Shown: positions 35,066 to 43,910 of the stretch, in pieces | Position numbering within the stretch: the stretch's first letter is position 1 | Layout: every line of letters begins with the position of its first letter | Assembly: GCA_019637105.1 (NCBI GenBank) | Contig: JAHBWF010000027.1 | Span: 1-61,807 of the forward strand | Direction: 5' to 3' | DNA from: Labilithrix sp. | Lineage (GTDB): Bacteria > Myxococcota_A > Polyangia > Polyangiales > Polyangiaceae | Length of the DNA: 61,807 nt | Notes under the pieces: generated by a model | What the model saw: only the letters and a program-made list of their open reading frames with translations | What the model was told of the DNA's origin: nothing | Database searches by the model: none | Position numbers and translations under genes: made by a program

Positions 35066-38000
35066 TCAGCTCACGCGCCAGGCGCGCGCGAGCTCGAGGG
35101 TCCGCGCGTTCTCGCGGACGCGCTCGATGAAGGTGTCCTTCCACTGCGCGTCCTGGATCATCGCTGTGCGCTCGAGGATCCGGACGCGCGCGGTGGCGAT
35201 GGCTTCGCGCGCGCTGTCGTGATCGCCGAGCGCGTCGAGCGACTCCGCGTAGGTGAGCCGGATGAAGGCCTCGCCCTCCTCGACGCCGCCGAGCGCCTCG
35301 AGCAGCTGGAGCGACTCGCGCGCGGGCGCCTCGGCGCGGTCGGCGCGCCCGCTCCTCAGGTGCACGCCCGCGAGCACCGCCAGCCCGTAGGCGCGGAGGG
35401 GAGGGGTGGTGCCGGCCTGCTCGAGCGCGAAGGCGACGTCGCGCTCCGCGCGCTCGAGGTCGTCGGCCGCCGAGAGGAACAGCCCGCGGTAGAGCCGCGC
35501 GGCCGCCTCCATCCGCCGATCGCCCTGCGCGACGAACGCCTCGATCGCCCCGTCGGCGCGCGCCAGCGCGGAGCGCGGATCGCCCAGGCGCGCGAGCAGC
35601 ATCCCCTGGTGGTGCCAGACGCTGGCGCTCACGCCCGAGAGGCCCATGTGCTGGGCGGAGGCGAGCGCGTCGTTCAGCGCGCGCTCGGCCTCGGCGTACG
35701 AGCCGAGCTCGATGCACGCGCCGGCGGCGCTCACGAGGTGACGGCAGGCGGCGCGCATGTCGCCGGCGGCCTCGAAGTGCGAGATCGCGACGTTGTACAT
35801 CGACAGCGCCGAGCCGGTGTCGCCGGAGACGAGCGCGCGGTAGGCGCGCGTCCGGTAGACGTGGGCCGCGGCCAGCGGATCCTCCTCCTCGCGACGGGCG
35901 TGCTCGTAGGCGGCGTCGATCGTCCGGAGCAGCTCGTCGGACGACACGTAGTTGCCGGCGGCCATCAGCACGCAGGCCGCGCGCGTGAGCGCGACGAGGT
36001 GCGGAGCCGAGAGCTGCCCCGCGGAGCTCACGTCGCAGAGATCGTCGACGGCGCTGTGGAGCTCGCTGTCGTCGCCGAGGCGCGCGCACGCCTCGACCGC
36101 CTCTCCCGCGGCGAGGAACCAGCGCCGGCCCGAGCGCGGTAGGAGCTTGAGCGCCGCCTGCGCGCAGTCCTTGCCCTTCTGGTTCTCGCCGCGCCAGCGG
36201 TGCGCCTCCGACTTGCGCAGCAAGAGGCGCCCCAGCACCTCGCCCTCCGCGCCGCACGCGATCCCGCGATCGGCCCGGGCGAGGCACGCCTCGAGGTCGT
36301 TGCCCTCCAGGGCCTGCGCGGCCGCGCGCCGGTAGAACGTGATCGCGCGCTTCGGCTCGCCGCCTCGCTCGAGGTGCTCCGCGAGGACGACCGCCTCGCT
36401 CTCGCCCATCTTCTCGAGCCACTGCGCGGCGAGCTTGTGGCCGACGGTGCGGTCCTTGTCCGTCAGCATGCTGTAGGCCGCCTCGGCGACGAAGGAGTGG
36501 CGGAAGACGTACTCGACCTCGCTGCGGAACTTCGGCTGATCGCGCCGGGTCACGATCTCGCGCACCGCGAGCTCGTCGAGCCACGCGGCCACCTGGGCGC
36601 TGTCGTTCTCGCCCGCGCTCGGGCGCATGCCCGGCGGGACCTCGTTCGCGCGCGCCCCGTTCAAGAGCGCGACCACGCCGCCGCGCCAGAAGGTCTGCCC
36701 GAACACGCTCGCCGCGCGCAGGACGCGCCGCGCCTCCGGCTCGAGCGCCTCGAGGCGCGCTTGCACCATCGTGAGCACGGTCTCGGGGAGGACGACCGGC
36801 ATCATCGACCGGCGGCCCGCCGCGGCCGACGGGGGAGGCGCGTCGCTGCTCCGCGGGCGTCCCCCGGCGGAGGCCGAGGTCGAGCGGATCAGCTCCTCGA
36901 GGTAGAACGCGTTGCCGCCGGCGGTCTGCACGATCTGCGCGACGAGGTCGTCGCCGAGCTGCTCGCCGAGGACCTGACGCACGAGCCGCTCGCTCGCCTT
37001 CTTCGACAGCTCCTTCAGGCGCAGCTCCTGGACGCCGCGCTCGGCGAAGAGATCGGGGAAGAGGTCCTTGACCTCGGGCCGCGCGAGCGCGAGCACCATG
37101 AGCGGCCGATCGTGGAGCGCGCGCAGCGCGGAGTCGACGAACTTCACGCTCGGGAGGTCGCCCCAGTGGAGGTCCTCGAACACGAGCACGACCGGCTGCT
37201 CGCGGCACTCGGCCGCGAGCCAGTCCTCGAAGGCGCGCCGCATCTGGTCGCCCATGAGGATGGGGTCGTGGCGGGCGGCGCGGAGCTGGACGTCGTCCTC
37301 CTCCGGCATCGACACGCCCAGCGTCTCGGCGAGGAACTGCGTGACGCGGACGATGTCGCGCTGCGGGACGGTGCGGCTCACGCGCGCGCGGATCTTCTCC
37401 CGCTGCACGCGCGGCGGCTCGCCGTCCTGCGCGTCGGCGGCGGCGCGGATGATCTGCGAGAGCATGCCGAACGGCGAGCCGGCGCGCATCGGGTCGCCGC
37501 GGCTCGTCCAGACCTCGTGCCGATCGCCGCGGTGACGGAGCGTGCGGAGGACCTCGTAGCGGAGGCGCGATTTGCCCACGCCGGCCGGCGCCGTGACGAG
37601 GACGGCGCGCGCGACGTCGTCGGCGACGCACTCGGCGAAGACGCCCTCGAGCATGACGATCTCGCGCTCGCGCCCGACGCACGGCGTGGGCTTGCCGAGG
37701 AGCATGCGGCCCGCGTCGGCCGAGGCCTGCTCGCCGACGAGGTCGAGCCCGCCGCCGTCGCTCTTGACGATGAAGCGCGAGTCGAGGAGCCCGGCCGTCA
37801 CCTCGTCGACGTGGATCGGCTGCTTCTTGCCGGCGGCGACCAGCGAGACGTCGTCGTCCTGGTGCTGCTGGAGCATGCGGATCGCCCGGTCGACCGCGTC
37901 GCCGATCGGCACGCGGTCCTCGAGGACCGCGCGGCCCGTGGCGAGGACCATCGGGACGTTCGGCGCGGCCGCGCGCATCGCGAGCACGCAGCGGGCGGCG

Positions 38001-39106
38001 CGCGTCGCCTGGTCGGTCGCGCTGTGGCGGCCGGGGAGCGTGACGACGATCATCCCGCTGGCGAGCGACTCGAGGTGGGCGCCGAACGGCTGGATCGCGG
38101 CGCGGAGGCCGCGCGAGAGCGACTTCATGCCCTGCCACGTGCCGTCGACGATCGTGGACTCCTCGCCCTCGAGGTGCGTGTGCGACGCCACGGCGACGAC
38201 GCTGACGAGGCGCTGCTCGCCGCGCGTGATGACGTCGCCGTGGGCGCTCGCCTCTCGGGGGGCGTGGACGCCGACGCCGTCGAGCGGCCCGAGCGCCGCG
38301 AGCTCGGCGGCGACGACGCCGCCGTCGGCGGGCCGCTGGAGCGGATCGCGCGAGAGCATCCGCGCGAGGAGCTCGTCGAGCGCGGGGGGCACGTCCTTCC
38401 GGAGCTCGCGGACGCGCGGCGGAGCCTCGAAGAGCATCTTCGCGAGGATGGCGATCTCGTCGTCGCCGGCGAACGCGGGCAAGCCGGTGAGGCACTTGAA
38501 GAGGACCGCGCCCAGCGCGAACACGTCGGCGCGCGCGTCGAGCTGCTTGGTGCCGCGGGCCTGCTCGGGCGCCATGTAGCCGAGCGTCCCGAGCATGACG
38601 CCGGTGTTGGTGATCGAGCTCGCGCCGAGGCCCATGCGCGCGATCCCGAAATCGATGAGCGTCGGGTCCTCGACGTTGCCGTCGCGCAGGATGAGGTTCC
38701 CCGGCTTGATGTCGCGGTGGATCACGCCCTTGGCGTGGGCGACGGCGAGCGTCTCGGCGACGCGGGTCACCATCCGCACGCTCTCCCCCATCGTGAGGCC
38801 GGTCCGCGAGAGCCGCTTCCCGAGCGTCTCTCCCGTGATCCACTCCATCGCGAGGTACGGCTTGTCCATCGACGTCTCGCCGTGCGCGACGTAGCGGACG
38901 ATCCCGGGGTGGCTCAGCTTCTCGAGCACCCGCGCCTCGCGGTAGAGCCGCTCGCGGTGCTCCCCCTCGTCGCGCCCGTAGAGGATCTTCACGGCGACGA
39001 CGCCGCCGAGGCGCCGGTCCGTCGCACGGAACACGGCGGACATCCCGCCAGCGCTGACGCGCCGCTCTATCTCGAAGCGCTCCGCGAGGACGGTGCCCGG
39101 CTCCAC
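35066..39106 (-). CDS. Ser/Thr protein kinase with cyclase-like, AAA ATPase and TPR domains
   Basis: 1346-residue cytoplasmic signalling protein from a GTG at 39106, with TATCAT nine bases upstream. The Hanks-type kinase domain is complete: ATP-binding lysine K40 (VAVKIL), HRDIKPGN (130-137), DFG (152-154) and GYMAPEQARG. Residues about 290-460 resemble a class III nucleotidyl-cyclase fold (RLVSVVAVAS, GAHLESLASGMIVVTLPG, DQATRAARCVLAMR, VPIGDAVDRA, DEVTAGLL) but lack the metal-binding aspartates expected in active cyclases. An AAA/STAND domain follows with P-loop TAPAGVGKSRL (K512) and VLVFEDLHWGD. The C-terminal 500 residues are TPRs. This is the PknK-like multidomain layout typical of myxobacteria. 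Its targets are unknown. Confidence 0.92.
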   Translation of the reverse strand: MEPGTVLAERFEIERRVSAGGMSAVFRATDRRLGGVVAVKILYGRDEGEHRERLYREARVLEKLSHPGIVRYVAHGETSMDKPYLAMEWITGETLGKRLSRTGLTMGESVRMVTRVAETLAVAHAKGVIHRDIKPGNLILRDGNVEDPTLIDFGIARMGLGASSITNTGVMLGTLGYMAPEQARGTKQLDARADVFALGAVLFKCLTGLPAFAGDDEIAILAKMLFEAPPRVRELRKDVPPALDELLARMLSRDPLQRPADGGVVAAELAALGPLDGVGVHAPREASAHGDVITRGEQRLVSVVAVASHTHLEGEESTIVDGTWQGMKSLSRGLRAAIQPFGAHLESLASGMIVVTLPGRHSATDQATRAARCVLAMRAAAPNVPMVLATGRAVLEDRVPIGDAVDRAIRMLQQHQDDDVSLVAAGKKQPIHVDEVTAGLLDSRFIVKSDGGGLDLVGEQASADAGRMLLGKPTPCVGREREIVMLEGVFAECVADDVARAVLVTAPAGVGKSRLRYEVLRTLRHRGDRHEVWTSRGDPMRAGSPFGMLSQIIRAAADAQDGEPPRVQREKIRARVSRTVPQRDIVRVTQFLAETLGVSMPEEDDVQLRAARHDPILMGDQMRRAFEDWLAAECREQPVVLVFEDLHWGDLPSVKFVDSALRALHDRPLMVLALARPEVKDLFPDLFAERGVQELRLKELSKKASERLVRQVLGEQLGDDLVAQIVQTAGGNAFYLEELIRSTSASAGGRPRSSDAPPPSAAAGRRSMMPVVLPETVLTMVQARLEALEPEARRVLRAASVFGQTFWRGGVVALLNGARANEVPPGMRPSAGENDSAQVAAWLDELAVREIVTRRDQPKFRSEVEYVFRHSFVAEAAYSMLTDKDRTVGHKLAAQWLEKMGESEAVVLAEHLERGGEPKRAITFYRRAAAQALEGNDLEACLARADRGIACGAEGEVLGRLLLRKSEAHRWRGENQKGKDCAQAALKLLPRSGRRWFLAAGEAVEACARLGDDSELHSAVDDLCDVSSAGQLSAPHLVALTRAACVLMAAGNYVSSDELLRTIDAAYEHARREEEDPLAAAHVYRTRAYRALVSGDTGSALSMYNVAISHFEAAGDMRAACRHLVSAAGACIELGSYAEAERALNDALASAQHMGLSGVSASVWHHQGMLLARLGDPRSALARADGAIEAFVAQGDRRMEAAARLYRGLFLSAADDLERAERDVAFALEQAGTTPPLRAYGLAVLAGVHLRSGRADRAEAPARESLQLLEALGGVEEGEAFIRLTYAESLDALGDHDSAREAIATARVRILERTAMIQDAQWKDTFIERVRENARTLELARAWRVS

Positions 39107-39205
39107 CCGCCGTCGATGATAGCGGGAATACCGGCAGAGGGCGCGTTATCGCGCACGCATCGGGGGCTGGGCGCGGACGCGCCGCGGCCCCGGGGCCCGA
39201 CGCGA

Positions 39206-39239
39206 CGAGCCCCGGCCGCCCGAGGGTGACCGGGGCTCG
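39206..39239. terminator. Strong GC hairpin downstream of the peroxiredoxin gene
   Basis: CGAGCCCCGG (39206-39215) pairs perfectly with CCGGGGCTCG (39230-39239) across a 14-base loop. It lies 33 nt beyond the minus-strand peroxiredoxin stop and upstream of the kinase start. No U-tract follows. Confidence 0.5.
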
Positions 39240-39271
39240 ACGCGCCCGCTCCGCCCGCGCGCCCGGCGCGT

Positions 39272-39931
39272 CTACCGCGGCTGCTTGACGAGGCGGAGGT
39301 ACGGCTTCGGGGCCTTGAAGCCTTCGGGATAGAGCTTCTTCGCCTCGTCGTCGCTGACCGAGCCGGCGATGATGACGTCGTCGCCGTTCTTCCAGTTCAC
39401 CGGCGTCGCGACCTTGTGCTTCGACGTGAGCTGGATCGAGTCGAGCACGCGGAGGATCTCGTCGAAGTTCCGGCCCGTGGTCATCGGGTACGTGAGCGTC
39501 AGCTTGATCTTCTTGTCGGGCCCGATGACGAACACCGAGCGCACGGTCGCGTTCGTGGCGGCGGTGCGGCCCTCGGAGGTGCCGGGCTCGTCCGCGGGGA
39601 GCATGTTGTAGAGCTTCGCGACGGCGAGATCGGTGTCGCCGATCAACGGGTACTTCACCGCGGCGCCCTGCGTCTCCTCGATGTCCTTGGCCCACTTCTC
39701 GTGGTTGTCGACGGGGTCCACCGACAGACCGATGAGCTTGGTGTTCCGCTTGGTGAACTCGGGCTCGATCTTCGCCATGTAGCCGAGCTCGGTCGTGCAC
39801 ACGGGCGTGAAGTCCTTCGGGTGCGAGAACAGGATCGCCCACCCGTCGCCGATCCACTGGTGGAAGTCGATCGTGCCCTGCGTGGTCTTGGCGGTGAAAT
39901 TGGGGGCCGTGTCGTTGATCCGCAATGACAT
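39272..39931 (-). CDS. 1-Cys peroxiredoxin (Prx6/AhpC-TSA family)
   Basis: 219 residues, full length for the Prx6 group. The peroxidatic cysteine is C45 in PKDFTPVCTTELG. The sequence KYPLIGDTDLAVAKLYNML and the C-terminal extension with TPVNWKNGDDVII are diagnostic of the 1-Cys subfamily; no resolving cysteine is present. The enzyme reduces hydrogen peroxide and organic peroxides in the cytoplasm. GGAG lies five bases before the ATG, one of the few clear Shine-Dalgarno sites here. An inverted repeat 22-47 nt upstream may be an operator for a redox regulator. Confidence 0.96.
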   Translation of the reverse strand: MSLRINDTAPNFTAKTTQGTIDFHQWIGDGWAILFSHPKDFTPVCTTELGYMAKIEPEFTKRNTKLIGLSVDPVDNHEKWAKDIEETQGAAVKYPLIGDTDLAVAKLYNMLPADEPGTSEGRTAATNATVRSVFVIGPDKKIKLTLTYPMTTGRNFDEILRVLDSIQLTSKHKVATPVNWKNGDDVIIAGSVSDDEAKKLYPEGFKAPKPYLRLVKQPR

Positions 39932-39952
39932 GTTCGCTCCTTGGCTCCGATG

Positions 39953-39978
39953 CGATAGTGGATGCTCGTCTACTATCG
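39953..39978. promoter_or_regulatory. Inverted repeat upstream of peroxiredoxin
   Basis: CGATAGT (39953-39959) and ACTATCG (39972-39978) are perfect seven-base arms separated by 12 bases, 22-47 nt before the peroxiredoxin ATG. The ATAG/CTAT half-sites recall OxyR-type contacts, but the spacing differs from the OxyR consensus, so the regulator is unknown. Confidence 0.45.
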
Positions 39979-40057
39979 TGGATGGATGACGTCAACGCAC
40001 GGGCGGTTGCGCGTCCTCCTCGGCGACGTCGGGCGCGCTCGCGCGGCGGCCGCGGCG

Positions 40058-40762
40058 CTACAGGACCTCCGACGGCGCCCCGTCGGCGACCACCCGGCCT
40101 TCGCGCAGGCAGATCGCGCGGTCGGCGATCTCACGGACGACCGCCGACTCGTGGGTCACGAGGAGCATCGTCACGCCCGCCCCGGCGAGGTCGGCGAGCA
40201 CGCGCGTCACCTCGGCCTTTCGATCCGGGTCGAGCGCGCTCGTCGGCTCGTCGAGGAGGAGCGCCTCCGGATCCATCGCGAGCGCGCGCGCGATCGCCAC
40301 GCGCTGGTGCTCGCCCCCGGACAGCTCGCGCGGAAACGCGTCGCGGCGGTGCGACAGGCCGACCCGAGCGAGCAGCTGGGCGGCGCGCTCCCGAGCCTCC
40401 GCCCGCGGGACGCCTCGCACGTGGATCGGCGCTTCCATGACGTTCTCGAGCGCGCTCATGTGCGCGAACAGACCGTAGTGCTGGAAGACCATCCCGGCCT
40501 TCAGGCGGATCGCGCGGAGGGTCGCCCGCTCGGCCTCGCCGGGCCGCGCGCTCGCCGAGCTCGGTCCGAGGACGAGGCCGTCGACCTCGACGCGTCCGGA
40601 GTCGAAGCGCTCGAGCCCGTTGATGCAGCGGAGGAGCGTCGACTTGCCGCCGCCCGACGGACCGATCAGCGCGCACACCCGCCCGCGCTCGAAGCGGACG
40701 CTCACCCCGTCGAGGACGACGCGTGACGCGAACGCCTTCCTGACGCCGTCGACCTCGATCAC
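40058..40762 (-). CDS. Polar amino-acid ABC transporter ATP-binding protein (GlnQ/HisP type)
   Basis: 234 residues from a GTG that overlaps the stop of the permease gene by four bases (GTGA). All ABC ATPase motifs are present: Walker A GPSGGGKST, Q-loop VFQHYGLF, signature LSGGEHQR, Walker B ALLLDEPTSALD and the switch histidine in LLVTHES. The LSGGEHQR signature replaces the usual LSGGQQQR. Homology is closest to GlnQ/ArtP/HisP-type importers. It powers uptake through the fused binding-protein/permease encoded immediately upstream. Confidence 0.94.
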   Translation of the reverse strand: MIEVDGVRKAFASRVVLDGVSVRFERGRVCALIGPSGGGKSTLLRCINGLERFDSGRVEVDGLVLGPSSASARPGEAERATLRAIRLKAGMVFQHYGLFAHMSALENVMEAPIHVRGVPRAEARERAAQLLARVGLSHRRDAFPRELSGGEHQRVAIARALAMDPEALLLDEPTSALDPDRKAEVTRVLADLAGAGVTMLLVTHESAVVREIADRAICLREGRVVADGAPSEVL

Positions 40763-42261
40763 GCCGCGGCCTCCGCCTCGCGCTCTCCCTCGAGCTTCCT
40801 CTCCAGGCGACGTGCCATCACGCCGAGCGGGTAGCTCATCGCGAAGTAGAGCGCCGCGCAGGCGATCCCCGGCCCGATCCAGCTCCGGACGTCGACGGCG
40901 GTGATCGACATCTGCTTCGTCAGCTCCACGACCGTGATCACGCTCACCAGCGAGCTGTCCTTGAGGAGCGCGATGAAGTCGTTCGTCACGTTGGGGAGCG
41001 CGTGGCGGAGCGCCTGCGGGAGCACGACGCGCCGGAGCGCGAGCCGCGTCGTCATGCCGAGCGCCAGGGCCGACTCCAGCTGGGCCCTCGGCACGGCCTG
41101 GATCCCGGCCCGGTAGACCTCCGCCTCGTAGGCGGCGTAGTTCATCCCGAGCCCGATCACGGCGGCCGGGAGCGCGTCGAGCCTCAGCACCGGCGCGAGG
41201 CCGTAGTAGAGGAGGTAGAGCTGGAGCAGCACCGGAGTGCCGCGATAGAGCTCGACGTACGCGCCGGCGAGGCGCCCGAGGAGCGGACCCCCGTAGAGCC
41301 GCCCGAGCGCGAGCCCGAGCCCGAGCGGCATCGCGAGCGCCATCGCCAGCACAGAGACGAGGAGCGTGACGCCGGCGCCGCGCAAGAAGAGCGCGGCGTG
41401 CCCCCGCCCCATCGGGGAGGGCGACGGCGGCGCGCCGATCATCCCGCGCTGATCGGCCGCCGACCAGCCGGCGAGCCTGTCCTGGCGCGCGTTCCACAGC
41501 CGGCTCCGCTCGAGGATGCGGCGCAGCTCGCCCGACGCCGTGATGGTGGCGAGCGCGCCGTCGACCGCCGCGGCGAGGTCGGGCTCCGACGGTCGCACCG
41601 CGAGCGCGTAGTAGCCCTCGCCGAGATCGCCGACGACGCGGAGCTCCGCGCGCGGCGCGCCGTAGCGGGCGGCGATGACGTCGTCGAGGAGTACGGCGTC
41701 GGTGCGCCCGGCCACGAGATCGGCGTACGGCTCCTCGACGCCCTCGTACACCACGGGCTCCGAGGCGTCGCGGAGCATCTCGAAGGCGAGGCTGTTCGCG
41801 AGCGTGCCGACCTTCTTGCCGCGGAGCGCGGGGAGGCTCGGCGCGATCGACGCGTCGTCGGCGCGCGCCATCAGGCGCTCGGCGAACACGTAGTAGGGGC
41901 GCGTGAACAGGACGCGCCCGCGCCGCGCGTCGGTCACCTCGAGGCCGTTCATCGCCACGTCGAACGTGCCGCGCTCGAGCGACGGGACGAGGTTCGACCA
42001 GTCGTTTTGCACGAGCTCGGCGCGCACCCCGAGCTCCCGCGCGATCGCCTCCGCGATCTCGACCTCGAACCCGACGAGCCGCTCGGGGTCGCCGGGAGCG
42101 CCGTAGACGAAGGGCTCGCCGCCCTGGACGTCGGCGCCCCAGCGGAGGACGCCGGCCGCGCGGACGCGCTCGAGCGCGCTCGACGGCGCCGCGCGCCCGC
42201 ACGCGGCGAGCCCGACGATCGCCGCGACGACGGCGAGGAGGACGGCGCGACTCCGAGCCAC
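40759..42261 (-). CDS. Fused amino-acid substrate-binding lipoprotein and ABC permease
   Basis: 500 residues from a GTG at 42261, with TAGGAT six bases upstream. A lipobox-like GLAAC follows a hydrophobic leader. Residues about 25-265 are a family 3 solute-binding domain (GVLRWGADVQGGEPFVYG, GFEVEIAEAIARELGV, GTFDVAMNGLEVT, GKKVGTLANSLAFE). Residues about 285-490 are a HisMQ-type permease with five or so helices (YVELYRGTPVLLQLYLLYYG, then the EAA loop around AQLESALALGMTTRLALRRVVLPQAL). The fusion resembles GlnP of Gram-positive GlnPQ. In a Gram-negative cell it would tether the binder at the inner-membrane outer face. The substrate is probably a polar amino acid. Confidence 0.92.
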   Translation of the reverse strand: MARSRAVLLAVVAAIVGLAACGRAAPSSALERVRAAGVLRWGADVQGGEPFVYGAPGDPERLVGFEVEIAEAIARELGVRAELVQNDWSNLVPSLERGTFDVAMNGLEVTDARRGRVLFTRPYYVFAERLMARADDASIAPSLPALRGKKVGTLANSLAFEMLRDASEPVVYEGVEEPYADLVAGRTDAVLLDDVIAARYGAPRAELRVVGDLGEGYYALAVRPSEPDLAAAVDGALATITASGELRRILERSRLWNARQDRLAGWSAADQRGMIGAPPSPSPMGRGHAALFLRGAGVTLLVSVLAMALAMPLGLGLALGRLYGGPLLGRLAGAYVELYRGTPVLLQLYLLYYGLAPVLRLDALPAAVIGLGMNYAAYEAEVYRAGIQAVPRAQLESALALGMTTRLALRRVVLPQALRHALPNVTNDFIALLKDSSLVSVITVVELTKQMSITAVDVRSWIGPGIACAALYFAMSYPLGVMARRLERKLEGEREAEAAA

Positions 42262-42387
42262 GCCGCGATCCTACGTGGAGAATCCGGCGGCCGGTCCGGC
42301 GATTCCCGGCCCGAGCGCCCCGCCGGCGGGGGCTCTGGACACCGAGGGCCCTTGTGGTAGGCCTCTCGCCTACATGGAGCGGGGCGC

Positions 42388-43041
42388 GTGAAATACGTCA
42401 TGGCCTTCAGCGGCAGCCGTCGCGGCCCCGCGAGGCTCGCGGAGGGAGCGACGCGCGCGTCGGTGGCGGCCGAGTGCCGTGAGGCCGCCCTCGAGCTCAT
42501 GGCCGGCATCGCGGAGGGCTGGGACAAGGGCGACCTCGCGCGGTGGCTCGCCGGACCGTACGCGCGCGCCACGCGCCACTGCCGCCACGGCGAGCGCACC
42601 GTGGCCGAGCGCGCGGACGCCGGCGCGGCGGGCGGCTCGGTCTCGGCCGCGGCGATCCAGGCGCTCCTCACGAGCACGCGCGGGCGCTTGCTCGCCGCGC
42701 TCGAGAAGGCGGCGCTCGCCGGCGGCGCGCTCGCGTTCGCCGGCGAGATCGTCGAGCGCGGCTTCGTCCGGCGCGCGGTCGACGCGGACGGTGAAGACGC
42801 CTGGCTCCCGGTCGACGCGCCGCGCATGGGCCTCCGCGACCGGGTGAGCGCGCTCTTCGTCGCCGACTACCTCAACGCTCCGGAGGCGTACGCCGCGCTC
42901 TACGTCTGCCACCGCTGCGAGGAGGTGGTCTTCGACGACGACGCGCGGCAGCTCGGGATGTGCTGGCGGCACCGCCGCGCGTCCGGCATCGAGGTCCGCG
43001 CCGGCGAACGAGACGCGACCCGCGCGGCCGGCGACGGCTGA
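42388..43041 (+). CDS. Hypothetical protein with C-terminal CxxC...CxxH zinc-binding-like motif
   Basis: 217 residues from a GTG at 42388, with GGAGCGGGG a few bases upstream. There is no signal peptide. The Ala/Arg-rich body contains ECREAALELMAGIAEGWDKG and a helical core. Near the C-terminus, YVCHRCEEVVFDDDARQLG followed by CWRH provides CxxC and CxxH pairs about 15 residues apart, consistent with a small zinc ribbon. I do not recognise the family. It is divergent from the amino-acid transporter operon. Confidence 0.6.
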   Translation: MKYVMAFSGSRRGPARLAEGATRASVAAECREAALELMAGIAEGWDKGDLARWLAGPYARATRHCRHGERTVAERADAGAAGGSVSAAAIQALLTSTRGRLLAALEKAALAGGALAFAGEIVERGFVRRAVDADGEDAWLPVDAPRMGLRDRVSALFVADYLNAPEAYAALYVCHRCEEVVFDDDARQLGMCWRHRRASGIEVRAGERDATRAAGDG

Positions 43042-43127
43042 GATCGCCGCGGAGGCGCGCGCGACCGCGCCGTCGCGCGCGGAGCCGCCGTCTCGGCGGT
43101 CGCCGTGTGAACCGGCTCGCGACCGTC

Positions 43128-43144
43128 CGTTGCAACTAGCAACG
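43128..43144. promoter_or_regulatory. Inverted repeat upstream of the ATP-grasp operon
   Basis: CGTTGC (43128-43133) and GCAACG (43139-43144) are perfect six-base arms with the spacer AACTA. The site lies about 50 bases before a TACCCT -10-like hexamer (43194-43199) that precedes the first gene of the four-gene operon by nine bases. It is a candidate operator. Confidence 0.4.
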
Positions 43145-43208
43145 ATCGCGCGCGGGACGCGTGTTTCCGCGAGCGCCGCGTCGCGCCCCGCACTACCCTC
43201 GGGTCGAG

Positions 43209-43910
43209 TTGCGCAACGGAGGCACGACGCGGAGAGCGACGCCCGGCGCGCGGTGGGTCGTACGGACCGCCGGCGCCTCGCTCGTCGTCGCCGCGAGCGT
43301 CACGGCGAGCGACGCGCGCGCCGACTTCGACTTCCAGGTCGCGACGACGGTGAGCGGCGCGTGGCTCCGGGAGACGCCGGACTTCGACGCGAAGGGCGTG
43401 ACGACGAGCGCGCGCGACATCCGCGCGGGGCGCGTGCGGACGAGCGGGGGCCTCGCGATGATCGGCTTCGGCGGCGACGTCGATCTCACGATCGACGATC
43501 GCTGGAAGGTGCCGCTCTTCGGCGGGGCCTTCTTCTGGTCGGTCGGCGCCTACGACTCCACGATCACGAGCTTCGACGGCTCGATCGCGCGGCTGCGGCC
43601 CTGGTCCACCATGCGCGGCGACTTCCTCCTGCCGGGCGTCGGGCGCCGCTGGAAGCACCGGCGCAACATGTGGGCCGCCGCCGTCCGCACGGGGTTCTCG
43701 ATCGCGGCGATGGGCGGCAGCGTCGCGGCCGGGGCGGAGACCGCGCCGCTCGAGATGTCGGCCGTGACGTTCCTCCTGCAGCTCGAGCTCGAGGCGTGCC
43801 GTCGCCTCGACCCCTCGACGCGCGCGTGCCTCCAGGTGGTCCCGCGCCTCTACGAGCACCAGCTCTTGAACGGCTTGACCTTCGGCCTTCGCATGGAGTG
43901 GGGACGATGA
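43209..43910 (+). CDS. Exported outer-membrane-type protein, first gene of ATP-grasp operon
   Basis: 233 residues from a TTG at 43209. This start is chosen because TACCCT lies nine bases upstream, as in other genes here, and it gives a normal signal peptide (VVRTAGASLVVAASVTASDARAD). A GTG at 43161 would add 16 residues. The mature part is rich in alternating strands (GGLAMIGFGGDVDLTIDDRWKV, GAFFWSVGAYDSTI, FLLQLELEACRR, LLNGLTFGLRMEWGR) and ends like an outer-membrane barrel. No homologue is recognised. Its stop overlaps the next start (ATGA), so it is translationally coupled to the lipoprotein gene. Confidence 0.65.
   Translation: MRNGGTTRRATPGARWVVRTAGASLVVAASVTASDARADFDFQVATTVSGAWLRETPDFDAKGVTTSARDIRAGRVRTSGGLAMIGFGGDVDLTIDDRWKVPLFGGAFFWSVGAYDSTITSFDGSIARLRPWSTMRGDFLLPGVGRRWKHRRNMWAAAVRTGFSIAAMGGSVAAGAETAPLEMSAVTFLLQLELEACRRLDPSTRACLQVVPRLYEHQLLNGLTFGLRMEWGR

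Noticed and set aside
33903-39995. A 2-kilo-residue minus-strand frame parallel to the kinase gene.
   Set aside because: It is a shifted frame of the kinase and neighbouring genes, Arg-rich, with no domain signature.
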